Positions 33,010-45,082 of a stretch of 64,000 nucleotides of DNA are shown piece after piece. A program made the translations under genes and the position numbers. Every line of letters starts with the position of its first letter. Position 1 is the stretch's first letter. The stretch covers positions 1 through 64,000 of the forward strand of contig JAENRP010000038.1 in the NCBI GenBank assembly GCA_024741835.1, given 5' to 3'. Origin of the DNA: Diplocarpon mali (taxonomy: Eukaryota > Ascomycota > Leotiomycetes > Helotiales > Drepanopezizaceae). Under the pieces are notes generated by a model. That model did not search any database, had not been told where the DNA came from, and was given only the letters and a program-made list of their open reading frames with translations.

Positions 33010-36000
33010 CTAAGCCCTTACTGTCTTTTATAACCTTAGTATATCTTTAAATGCTTTAAACTTTATAACTATCTTTAGTAGCTTTATAAATCTATCTACT
33101 ATTATTCAATTGGTTAAGATATAGGTAATTAATAACTTATTCTTTATAATAAGATTATAGATAAAGTAGTAGGTAATATTAATATATTTCAATCGCTTAT
33201 ATAAGTATGGATTCTTTATAAGTGCAATCGCCCTTATATTATCTGCTTAAAGATTAATATAGTTCCTATCTTATCTAATATACTTAGCGAAACCTATATC
33301 TTTTAAAACTTAAGCAATCTATAATCCTTACTTATAATTTGATAATATTAATATATATTCTACCTTAATACTTATAATAGCTACTGATTTCTACTTCCTA
33401 CTTTCTTATAATATAGGACTGCTATATAGTATTAATACGCTTTTAAATATACTTTTCCAACCTTTTATATTTGCCTAATTAGAATTGGTATATATCTTAA
33501 GCTTTGCGCTTATATATTTTATTAGTCTATATCTTACCTTTTATATAATTATTAATCGAAGGTATCTTTTAAGTCGCTTGATTATATTCTTATATCAAAT
33601 CGTTAGATCCTTTAAGTTCTGATTAAGTTGCTTAATAATAAAGGCGATATCTGGTCTTATATATACTATAGTATATATAATTGCTTTAATATCCTATTAA
33701 TACTTCTTTAGATCTCCTTTCTACTTATTTTCATTAGTAGGCTTTAACTTATTATACTTTCCTTCGATTAGAGTACGCTTTGGCTTAAAGTTAGGAGTAT
33801 AAGCAGAGAGTTTTATTTAATTTAGGATCTTTTTAATATATTGCTCTTAGTTTAACTAGAGTTCTTAAGTAGAGCGGTTCCTTATAATGCAGATGCTAAG
33901 GATCTTATAAATTCCCCTTAGATCCTTAGTATTAAAACGTTTCCAAATCGTTATAAAGAACCAATCTAATTAAGTAGTTGTCTTTATAGCTATAGTAATA
34001 TCGTCGATATATAGTAGCAATTTGATTCTATGCTTAATATAAGTAAATAGATAAGGGTTAGCTAGGCTTTAAACAAATCCTATTTCTACTAGAGTAGAGC
34101 TATATAAGAGGTTCTAATTATAGGCTGATTGTTTAAGCCTATAAATACTGCAAAGTATATAAAGAAAGTGGCTAGCGCGTATAGGAATACTATTAGGTTG
34201 GGAGAGAAAAATCCGTTCCTTTATAATTGCTTTAGTAAATGCATTTTGAATATTATACTATCTATATTCAAGGTCCTTAGCGGCTACTATTACTATAAAT
34301 ATATAAAGGGTATTTATATGAACTATTGGCGCAAACGTATCGAAGTAGTCTTCTCTATACTATTAGGAGAAGCCCTTAGCTATAAGCCTTGCCTTATAAT
34401 ATTCTAAGGTCCTATTTGTATATATTTTAATTATAAAGACCCACTTTGTTAATACTAGGTTCATATCCTTTAGTGTCAGTTCCTCTATTTATATACCATT
34501 TGTAGTAAGAGAGCTTATCTCTTCTTAGATTGCCTTACTCTATACTATTCTATTCTTTAGATCGTTAACAGCTTTATTATATATCTTTAAAAAAGAGATT
34601 TTCATTATCTCCCTAGCGGCTAAGAATGTATTATCTTTATCGAAGCTCTATTGAAGTTTGAGCTTATAGATCCTATATGCTATTATAGCCCAGATACGCT
34701 TAGACTCGCGTTCGTTTAAGGTATCTTTTGATTCTAGGTTTCTATTTCTCTTTAAAGACGTAGGTTCGGCTATAGGTTCTATAAGCTTATTATTTAAGGA
34801 ACCGCTTTCTAATAATAGAGGCTTATTATTACTTATACCTATTTTGAAAATATCCTTTACCTTAGGTACTTTAACTAAAGGGATGATAATATCGAAGTTG
34901 TTTTATACTTTAGGCAGTTCGCAGACAATAGGAATAGTCTATTCGGCCTTTAGGCGATTAATAGGTCGTCGATTAGCAGGTGCGCTTAATATACCTAAGC
35001 TAAGAGAAAGGGGTTATTAGTTCGGCTTAATAGTATTACTATTAAGTAGTATACCTTGCGAATCTTTAGGTATATAGAGCTTTAAGGATAGCTCTCCTTT
35101 ATTTCGAGCTTTATCGAACTTAACTACTAAGGATATGATTACTCGCTTTAAATCTAGTATATATACTATCTATTACTTTATTATCTATTTAATATATTTA
35201 ATAAATATATATTCTCTACCTTAATCTATTAGCTTCTTACTCTTTATACTTACGAGCTAGGACTTTAGGCTAATATAAGAGTAATAGACGCTTTTAAAGA
35301 CGTAGATATAATCTAAGCTTAATTTTTATCTGAAATATGCCTTATATAGCGATATTTAAGTGCTATTGACTATTAGTCCACTACCTATTCTATTTTGCAA
35401 GTATGCGTCTGCTTTAACCGCAAGGTCCTAGAATTCCAATAGTAGGTTAGCATCTTATAGTAAAGTGCGATAGTCAGTCTTTACTTACTAAATGCTTCGC
35501 TTAGCGATGCTATTCTAATAGGAACCTTTATATATTATAATTGGTTTATAATAAATTTCTTATTTTACCTATTTATTAAGCTTTGCCTTAATCTCTAATG
35601 TATTATTAGACCTAATAGCTATTAGCTTTAATTAGGTCTAGCGTTCCTTTATTACTTTTTAAGTTTCTAGCTTTTTTATAAGCTTAGATTTAGTCCTAGC
35701 GCAAATGGTCTATATCTATTAAGTAGAGTTATCTACTATTTAAAAAAACCAATTATTTCCTTTAATTGAGGTTGTAAATAGTCCAATAGTATTAATAGAT
35801 ATTAGTATTAGTATTAAATCTTTTTATAAACTAAGCTTAGTTCGCATTTGATTTCGAAGTTTTATTAGCTTACAAATTTAGTATATTAAGCGATCCTTTA
35901 ATACTTAGATCTTTCGTTTTAAGGTTAAGACCTTATATAGGCCTTTCAATTTCTTTAGCTTTAAATATGCGAATCTTTTATATATTAGCTAATACCTTAA

Positions 36001-38060
36001 TAGGCTTTCGACTTTTAATAGCTTTAGTAGCTTATCGTTAGTTGATGCTTTATTATTAGCAGCTAGAAAGGACTAGTGATAGTAGTTTAAGGTTTTGCCA
36101 TTTTCTAATTGCAAGCCTAGCTTAAGAGTTATTTTTAATAAAACCGTAAGATCTACTTACAGTCCTAGCTTAAGAGTCGATTTCTTAAAAATAGTAAGAT
36201 CTACTTGCGATCTTAGCTTAAGAGTCATTTCTGCGAATTTCACTTACGATTTTAGCCTAAGAGTTATTATTAGCGAATTTATAAAATCTACTTGCAGTCT
36301 TAGCCTAAGAGTTATTTCTATTAAATTCACTTATAATCCTAGCTTAAGAGTTATCTTTAAAGATACCTTATAATCTACCTATAGTCTTAGCTTAAGAGTT
36401 TATTTATTCTCCTTATCCTTACTTAATTGTATTAAGGTAGAAAGTGCACTTTCCTTAAAGGAATCTACTTATAAGTCTAGCCTAAGAGTTAACTTCTATA
36501 ATATTACCTTTAAGATAATATAAAGTCTATCTTTAATTTTAGCTTTAAAGATTACTTTATAATTGTTATTTATAAACTATATAAATTAATTATTAAAAAC
36601 TCTTATATAATTCAACTTTATATAGATCTTGCAGCTAGATAAAAGATTAATACTTAAGCTAAGCATAAGGAGAACATTTTATAAAAAGAAAGAAATACTA
36701 GCGACATTTATCTTTATTATACCTATTAAGTCTATATATAACCTTCTACTACTAACTTTAATAGAGCGCCTTTTTATTTTAATAAGCGGGCCTTTAAATA
36801 GGTAAGGTTTATTAATTATATATGCTATGCAATTAGTATTACTATACCAGTCGGATTTAAGGATCTTATAAAGATTAGCTTTTAAAATATAAGCATCTTT
36901 ATTATAATTATTATTTAAATTATCAAAAGTGGATTTAAGTTCAAATAACCTACTATTATTATTAGAGGTATTTGCTAAAGTTTTAGCTAAATAGCCTTTT
37001 CCTTTGCCTTTCCTTAATAGTTGCGGCCTTTGGTAGGATAAGGGTAGTTTACTTCTTAACTTTTGCTTCAATTGCTTTTTAATATTAAAGCTAGCGACTA
37101 TATTGATCAATTGCCTTCTAACTTTACAATTAGTAATATTATAAGTACTATTATAAAAGTAGTATCCCTAATAAGCTTAAGGGCTTGTCTTACGCTCCTT
37201 CCTCTTCTTAGGCTTATTATTACCCTATAATATAGCGTTTGCTGATTTAAAGCGTCCTTTAAGGTCTTACTTAATAGTTTAAAGGAGGTCGATCTTCTTA
37301 TAGATCTTAAGGTTAAGTTAGATAAGAAGAGATTGTTTTACAATAGCAAACTTAAAAGGGAGGCTATTAAATAGGAAACTAAAAAGCTGAGTTTCCTTAA
37401 AAGTTATAGCTATCCTAGGATCTGCAGCTCTTACTCTCCTCTTTACTTTATATAATATAAACTAGGCAGAGTCTATATTTATATCTATATCCTTACTATC
37501 TTTATCTTTTCTATATTAAAATAAAGTGATCTACTATAGTAGATGCTAAGTATTAAAGGCAATTATTTAAGAGTATTTTACCTTTAAAGTATCCTATCTT
37601 ATCTTCGCATTATTATAAACTTAAATAAAATCTCAATCTTTATTACTTAAACCTCTATTAATCTTAAGCTTGCATTTGGCTAAGGCTAGCTTATATTCCT
37701 TCTCCTTTTCTATATTTAAAATCTACCTTTAGGATTCTTAGTTATTATCTACTAAAGCTCTTAGGCTAAGCTTATTTAGTATATTTGGCAAATCCTTAGT
37801 AGTTATATTAGCTATTAAAGTAAAAGTAGACGAATCGGTAAAGGAAGTATAAAGGGCTATTCTTATATATTTAATAAGTGTCTTTTAAATTGCTAATTCA
37901 ATACCTTTGCTCTTAAAGTAAAGCTTTAAATTGTTAAACCATTATTACTAGTTCTTTCGAAAGAGTTAGAGGTCTCTAGGCCTAGTATTTCGATCGGAAT
38001 CGGAAGCTATTGCTATTTCAAATAGAATTGTATTAAAAAATCAAATAAATTAAATAGTTA
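33010..38060 (-). pseudogene. Copia-C gag-pol
   Basis: Minus-strand order: gag and protease (38060-36520; includes a protease frame with WYSNTNCIAYIINKPYLF), palindrome array (36489-36107), integrase (about 35950-35100), RT (about 34460-33850), RNase H (about 33400-33050), terminal TAG at 33010-33012. It lacks the extra G that shifts Copia-B (here AAATAAAGGAGAGC). The stops are RIP-type. Confidence 0.88.
36107..36489 (-). repeat. Array of eight palindromic units in Copia-C
   Basis: Starts at 36107, 36155, 36203, 36242, 36290, 36329, 36377 and 36467. The spacings 48, 48, 39, 48, 39, 48, 90 are the exact mirror of Copia-B, so unit number and phase have been stable since the two copies diverged. 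Confidence 0.93.
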
Positions 38061-38161
38061 AAGGTACTCTTCCTATCGAAAAGTCGAAATGATTAAATAG
38101 CAGGTATTATAGAAGTATTAAATAGGGAGGAAGTCCTCTTATCGAAAAGGGTTTTTAAGTT

Positions 38162-38302
38162 ATAACGCAGGGAATTATACCTCTTATAAAATATAGTAAA
38201 GCAAAGAATTACACCTCTTATAGTACTAAAGGGTTATAGAGCAAGGAATCACACCTCTTATAATATAGGTTGGCTAAATAAGGAATTATACCTCCTATTC
38301 GC
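38162..38302 (-). repeat. Leader repeats of Copia-C
   Basis: Four inverted copies of the GAGGTATRATTCYYT leader motif (for example GGAATTATACCTC), matching 3504-3629 in Copia-B. Confidence 0.7.
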
Positions 38303-38406
38303 CGATTGCTCGCCTCTTACTATAAGTCTTATTCAACTTCCTACTAATAGTTATAGCGTAAGTGCTTTTTAAAGGAAGTTAATAATCTATTATCGGTCTA
38401 TCTAAG

Positions 38407-38416
38407 ACTTATAACC
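38407..38416 (-). promoter_or_regulatory. Copia-C primer-binding site
   Basis: Minus strand GGTTATAAGT directly abuts the 5' LTR; same site and same tRNA-Met anticodon-arm match as Copia-B, with one more RIP change. Confidence 0.7.
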
Positions 38417-38611
38417 TATTTAGCTTAAGTGAGTCGGCGCAATAGGTAAAGGAGGCTTTTAAAGGTCGATAGTCGATATATTAGTAAGAGTTAGGGAAGG
38501 AAGGTTACCCCTTTCTTCCCTATAGCTATATACGTATCAATATCCTACTAATTAAGCAGTAGGGTTATATAATAATACATCGGAGTGATAGCTATATCAC
38601 CCATCTTAACA
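38417..38611 (-). repeat. Copia-C 5' LTR (195 bp)
   Basis: The outer end reads CACCCATCTTAACA, against CACTTATCTTAATA in the partner LTR. Confidence 0.94.
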
Positions 38612-40474
38612 AAGACCTATATTCGAATCCGATAAGGTTAAAGGCTTATTCTTTTTAGCAACTCTACTAGATACGATAAACTATATCATCGATAACTTAA
38701 GCAGTCGCGATATTACTAAGTTTATTAATATCGAATTGAAAATACTAGATATCTCTAATAAATACTTACTAACTATCGAAACATCTACTACTACCTACGC
38801 TGCGCAATAGACGGCTGCCTACGATATACAATAATCCTAAGCCGCACTGCTAGTACTACCGAGGATAGTAAAGTACTTATAATGCCGAAAGTACAACCTT
38901 ACCTTCGTCGGATACGTCTATACGAATTGCAATAAGCTTTAAAAGCATAAGGAGTAATAGCAGAGACGAATACTAGCGGCATTATTATCTGTATTAAAGC
39001 TTAAGGGACATAGCGCTAAACGCTAAAAAGCAAATAATGCATTAGCAAATAACGCTAATAAATCTACTAGCGATACCGACAATAGCGGTATAAAGGTTAT
39101 CGCACTATCCGCTTACTATACTACCCGCGCTATAGCTAGCGCAACTATTGACTTAACAGATAGCCTACTATTAAGATATACCTTGCTAGTAGAAAACCTT
39201 AACTAGAACGGAAAGCGATCCCGTATTAAGGAGGTAAGTGCCTACGCTGCCATCCGACGGCCCTTAGCTATTACAACCAACGACCCTACCTATTAGCTAT
39301 TTAATACCAGTGCCTTACGGCATATAACCGGCTATATAGATGATTTTATATCCCTATCCCTTAAGATAGGTACTATTACTATAGCTAGCAAGATCAAATT
39401 ACCTATAAAGGGCATTGGACTTATTCAATTACACTATAGGATGCTAGATAGGTCTATTAAGATCATTAAGCTAACTAATACTCTCTACTCTAGTGAGTTG
39501 TATAAGACCCGGCTCTTCTTATAGAGCTATATCTATTACTGCGGCTTTAAGCTCTACGGTAAGGGTAATAACGTCTACCTTACTTGCAATAGTATAAACG
39601 CTATTTAGGCACGCTATATAGACGGCATTATACAAATACAACTCGATAACCTAAACGCTCTATCTTCTAATTAAGTAGCACTTGCAACTAGTTGCTTTAT
39701 ATTATATATAGAGTTCTATTACGCTATTGGATATCTTTAGGTCCTAAAACCTAAGCGAGTGTATAAGGACGGCGAATACCTATTACCTTAACCTAAAGAC
39801 TTCTACTACAAGACCTGCGAGCTCTTTAAGTCTATATATCGCTGACTTATACTATCTACCCTAATAGTAGCGCAAGCGCTTAAACCTTTTAAAGTTATAT
39901 ACTCTAACCTATTTAGCAAATTCTCTTAGGCTAGCTTTAGAGGCGCTAGGTACTTTATAAGCTTTATCTGCTAGGCCACTCGCCACTTATAGGTTCGTTT
40001 CTTTAAAAAGAAGTCAGATGTCCTATAAGTAATACGCGATTTTATTATATATATTAATATACAGTTCGACCAATAGGTTATACCTACTAATATTATACTT
40101 ATTAAGTGTTTTAAAATAGATAATAGTAATAAATATATCGCTACTATAAAAGACCTTAAGTAATTGGGAATCGTATATAATATAGTGCCGCCCTACTACT
40201 ATTAACTTAATAGACTCCATAAGAGATGGAACCGCGCTATTATAGAAATTTCCTATGCGATAATCGATACTAATCACCTCTTATTCTTATAAGCAAAGGC
40301 GGTTCAGACTGCTAATTTTCTTAAAAACATCACCTCTTACTTTGCACTTAAATGTACGCTGTATAAAGCTCTATTTAGCAAAAAGCCATCTATTAAATAC
40401 CTTTATCCTTTTAATACAAAGGTCTATATATATATCCCTTTTAAAGCTTAAGCTCTTAGCTTAAAGCTATTATA
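38612..40474 (+). mobile_element. Copia-D: gag, protease and integrase region
   Basis: A different Copia family from A/B/C and W. The plus frame shows a gag with RKYNLTFVGYVY near 38890, a long middle segment, and an integrase ending with PPYYYQLNRLHKRWNRAI near 40190-40240 (compare PPYxPQxNGxxER in Copia integrases). It breaks at 40474 where Gypsy-Y starts. RIP stops throughout; no 23-bp palindromes seen. The family keeps an unusually GC-rich texture in places (for example 38800-39300). Confidence 0.85.
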
Positions 40475-40714
40475 AAACTGGGGAGGAGACAACATAAGAA
40501 TAGGCCTAAGGGAAGACCTAAAAACAAGAGGAGGAAGCACCACAAGCGGGCTCTCTTAGATAAGATATTAGGGACAAGTCCTAAGTATAAGGTATATTCA
40601 ATACTATGGCGATACGCGCTATCTCTATATATAGAAGGTGGCCCTTTTATCCTCCTACTAGCCTGCGCCGATCATATGATATATATTATAAGACCTATCT
40701 ATCTTAGGTCTTTA
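40475..40714 (-). repeat. Gypsy-Y 3' LTR (240 bp)
   Basis: Partner of 61606-61847. Outer edge keeps GGAGACAACATAAG; inner end is RIPed. Confidence 0.93.
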
Positions 40715-40883
40715 TATATATCCTAAATAACAAAAGTAGTAGCCTTTACTACTATTAGCAAAGAATATAAAATAATATAAGTTAAGGCAATAGTATATCA
40801 ATTATTAGCAAACCCTAAGTGCGAGAAAACTAATATATTAAAAGGCCTAAACTAGGGCTATATTATCATTAAAGGTAAAAGGA

Positions 40884-40929
40884 NNNNNNNNNNNNNNNNN
40901 NNNNNNNNNNNNNNNNNNNNNNNNNNNNN
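40884..40929. other. Sequence gap (46 N) in the Gypsy-Y 3' UTR
   Basis: It lies in the 3' UTR between GGTAAAAGGA and a T-run, at the position homologous to the 44-N gap of Gypsy-Z. A palindromic unit (40948-40970) follows at once. Confidence 0.95.
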
Positions 40930-41047
40930 TTTTTTTATACACTTTTTACCTATAGGCCAGGCCTAGGAGTTAGAAAACGAAACTAGTAAAATAAACAAAT
41001 AAGCTATAGAGTTGTAAAAATAATTAAAAATAGTACTAACCTAGATG

Positions 41048-44000
41048 TCAATTTTCCTTAGTTCTCTTTAAAGGATAGGGAGAACTATTACTAGATAATA
41101 CTCTCTTTATAAAGCGCCTACTTCTTCTTAATAGTTCACTATTAGTATTAGAAGAGTCTGGTCTTAGTATTGTAAGAGCTTTAGTATTTTATAAAGATGC
41201 TAGTATAGTTTGACGGCTTCTGCTAATAAGGAGGGAGACTTATATTATGGCGTTATTATTATTATCCTCTTTATTATTATTATTATCCTTTAAAGAGTCT
41301 TTTGCTATAGAGGGAGATAAGGCGGGCAATTTAATAGATAATACTTCCTTTTCTTTACCTTTGGTTAATATAAGTTGCGGGCCGGGCCTAGGAGTTATAT
41401 TAGAGGGTTTAGTATAAGGTTTCTTAGTGCTATACTTTTTAAGAAGGATCGTCTTATTGATTATATTATTAGCCTTAATATTATTATTAGTGCCTTTTAT
41501 CTTAGTCTAGGACTTATCCTTATATAGTTATAGCTCTAACTATTGAATTAGCTTTTAAGTATAGGTGAAATTATTAAAAAGTTCTTACTTATACTTCTTT
41601 AGATATATTATTAATTGAGTTATATCTTTAGAGAATAACTCCTTTACTATTATTACTACTAATAGATCGTTCTATAGCCGTTTCCTTATAAGTGCCTCTA
41701 ATAGTAGGCCTCCTTTTATTATGCTAAGTATTATACGAAATTTGGCTAACGATTCTCTAGCAATACTCTATCTTATAGTACTAGGTCTTTTTATACTAAT
41801 AGAATTAATAAGAAAATCTTCTAGGTCTATGCTATTCTCTAGTAAGTTATTGCTAATAACTTTTGTATAGTTGTTGCTAATAGTAAGAAAGCCACCTTTT
41901 CCTAGTTCTCTAGCAGATTCTATATTAATAAATATGCTTTGTCTAATAAATATAAAGAACAGAGTCGTTTTATTAGAGATATACTCCTTTAGAAGTATCT
42001 TCTTTCTAGTGTTTAATTCTTTCTATTGTACTGCATTTCGAGCCAGATTTAGTAAGATCTATTAAGCATTCTTAGGGCGTTAGGGTATAAGATTTGATAA
42101 TTTATAGGATTTTTCCTAAATAGCGAATTCTCTAGTCGATTGTTTAGCTACTAGAATCATATAGTAATTAATAGTTCTATTATCGGGTGGATTGACCTAT
42201 AAGCTAGGCCTAGGAGTCAATCTTATAAATCTTGTATTAGCATTAATCTTAGTAGTAATAACTTTTAAGTAGTAGTTAATTTTAATAAACTATATAGGCT
42301 TAGGATATATTACTAGTTTGTATAAAGACTTATATTAAGTTAGCAAAGCACCTAGGTATAATCTATGATGCATCCTTAGTATTTATTGTATTAAGCTATA
42401 AGTTATATTATAGAGGTAGGCAAAGGGGAGGTTTGGCTTCTTATCTAAGGTCCAGAAGTAGTATTAGTATATTTCTAGTTCTTCTTATACTAATATTAAA
42501 AATGAATTCTTTCTACGATTACTATGACTATATGTGCGCATAGCGCTTAAAAAGGCGTAGCTAAATAACTTAGGCATATTTAAAAAGCCTTTGCTGCAGA
42601 ATGATATAAAGTTGTTAATAGTTAGTATAGTATTGTATTAGGCAGGGGTCTATGCGATATTATAGAACAATTTAAGGGCTTTAGGTGCTACTCTAAACTT
42701 AGAGAAGCCTAACGATATATCCTTCTTAACTTGGCTTGCCATTCTATTGCTAGTAGCTATAATTGCATGATTTCCTAGATATAATAAAAATAAGATTAAG
42801 TTAGGAGTAGTATAAAATTTGTAGATATTAGACGATATATCTTCATTAGTAAGGCCTATTATTGCTAATCTATAGTACTGCGCATATTAGCATTTATAAA
42901 GGGCGTAGAACTTTTCAAAATTGAAGTCCTTAAATATTCCTATTATAAACTTTATAAGTCTTATCTTTATTTCTAATATCACTACTATCTTAAAACTATT
43001 GCTATACTATAGTATTATCTTTATATTAAAGGGGACCTAATAATATTCTATAAAGATAATATTTATATTAACTTCGGATTTCTCCTTAAGAATATAAAAG
43101 TCACCCTTTAATTTCTTATACTTAATAAAGAACTATATAATATTATCTATAGAAAATTCGTCTTATAGCAGTTTTATGATCTGCTTAATAGCTCTTATTG
43201 TCCTTTCCTATGCTAATAAGACTTCTCCTTAACCTTCTTTTCTTAAATGCTTTATTATTAACTTATAGAATTTGAGAATAAATTTTTATAAGTCATTAGG
43301 AAAAGATTGTATAATATCGGCGGTATCCTTTTTAATATTATTAAAAATTTCTAGCATATTAGTAATAGTGCCTATTTCTTTATTAGACAATTCATCTTCT
43401 AAGTCTATAATATTATATATATTAACCTATAGGCCGGGCCTGCGAGTTATTTTCTTTACTACTAATGTTTAGGATATTTAAGGTATATCTGAGGATAGTA
43501 ACTCAAATTCATCTAAGTTGGAGGAATAGTAGTCGGGTAGGTCAGCTGCTTAAGTTCCTAGTATTATAGGTACCTTTGGCTTAAGGACATTCTCCTTATA
43601 TGCTGATTCTACTTATAGGCTGGGCTTATAAGTCAAATTCTCCTTATCAGTTATTCCTATTAAGGGTAGTAGTATTTTTAAAGTAATAGGGATAATAAAC
43701 TCCTATCTCTCTAACTTATTATTAAAGTAATTTATAGTATATTTAGCAAGATAAGTCATCTTTTCTTTTATAATAAGTAGACTATATTGCAACTGTTAAA
43801 GGCTAAGTATATTTAGAACAGTTTAGTTAGGAAGTGCAAAATTATTATACTATAAGGGTTCATCTTTTATAGTCTAAATAGTAGAGTGTATAATAGTGCT
43901 TAAGAACCTAACAAATTTTCTACCTCTAATACTATTTCCTTACAGCTTTTTTATATCTTCTTAAATAGTGAAATGATTTAATACTTATATGGCCTTTGCT

Positions 44001-44560
44001 ATAGGTTAGTATATTTCAAAGATTTTGCCAAGCCCCTATAAGGCGTTATTAGTAGTAATATCGGTTATAAAGTAGGTCCGGAAAAGTATACTATAAGTGC
44101 TACCTATAAACTGTAATAATCTTTTTATATACTTATTCTTCTTATCTCGATTTTTCTAAAATAAATCTATAAAATTAGCATACTCTTGATATTCCTATAG
44201 AAATTTTTCATAATTAATCCCTTTTATCTTAAGCTTATTCTTAAGAAAATCATTAAAGCTTAAAAATCCTTCTTTTATAGTAGAAATTCTATAGTTTAAT
44301 ACTTCTATAGATGAGTTTAGGAATACTTGCTGTTCTATTTTACTTAACATTCTATAGGTGCTTACTATATCTTCTAATAATCTTAGAGCTTTTCTATCCT
44401 ATGAAAAGTTACCCTTTAATATTAGTTCATTATTGGCAGTATTTAGGGGTTTGCTGCCTAAAGCTACAACTGATATATTCTTCTTAGGTATGGCTCTTTT
44501 GCTTAAGCTCAATAGTGCTATGATAAATTATTTAATAGGAAGGAGTAGTTCTAAACAAAG
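41048..44560 (-). pseudogene. Gypsy-Y ORF3
   Basis: Homologue of Gypsy-Z ORF3: stop TGA at 41048-41050, one frame up to at least 44527 (1160 codons, three codons more than the same stretch in Z). A one-base indel relative to Z lies near the N-terminus, so the start is not defined. Palindromes at 41373, 42195, 43425 and 43611. The C-terminal Ser/Asn-rich tail and basic end are conserved. Confidence 0.83.
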
Positions 44561-44709
44561 AGATGATTATTTAGGAAAGATTAATAATATAAGAGGCTTG
44601 TACTAAAAAAGATTAATAACAAAAGATAATAGTAGTAGTGCTAGTATTATAGGTCTGGTAGGGTTATAGAAAAAGTAAAAAAAGTAAAATCGTAGTGCAA
44701 GGAGAGGCT

Positions 44710-44717
44710 TATTTATA
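44710..44717 (-). promoter_or_regulatory. TATA-like box upstream of ORF3 (Gypsy-Y)
   Basis: TATAAATA on the minus strand at the same place as in Gypsy-Z; the surrounding 15 bases (ATAAATAAGCCTCTC) are also conserved. Confidence 0.4.
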
Positions 44718-45082
44718 GAGTTTAAAATCGCGCTAGTGCATATAGGAAAAGTGGGTATAATAAGCTTGGAAGTGGGAATAAAAGTAGGGTGTGACGTATA
44801 TAAGGACCTATAATTAGTAAATGATAATTATCAAAGGTAAGGAAGATATTTCAAAGGTAAGCGTTAGAAAGTTGCATACAAAGGGAATAATTAAAGAATA
44901 AATTATATAAAGAGTAAAGTAAATAAAGAATATATATAAAATAGAATAATAGGTTAAGAATAAAAAGGTGTAGGTATATAGAAAGTAGATAATCCTTAAA
45001 AATTTCAACTTCTAATTTGCAATCTTTTTAAATGGTTTTCAAAGGAGGGGTGGTAGACTCGATTCTCTAAGCTCGAGTCGAC

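Larger units (their letters stand above)
32574..38611 (-). mobile_element. Copia-C, full-length Copia element, same family as A and B
   Basis: 6,038 bp, 195-bp LTRs (32574-32768 and 38417-38611), target duplication AAGAC. Its right terminus keeps TTAACA, showing the family's LTR began with the canonical TG (TGTTRAG). It mirrors Copia-B throughout, including the eight-unit array and leader repeats. Confidence 0.95.

Noticed and set aside
36095..36489. CRISPR-like array of regularly spaced palindromic repeats
   Set aside because: Spacers are related to each other and alternate in length by codon multiples, the array is part of a Copia gene in three copies, and the genome is fungal; no cas gene.
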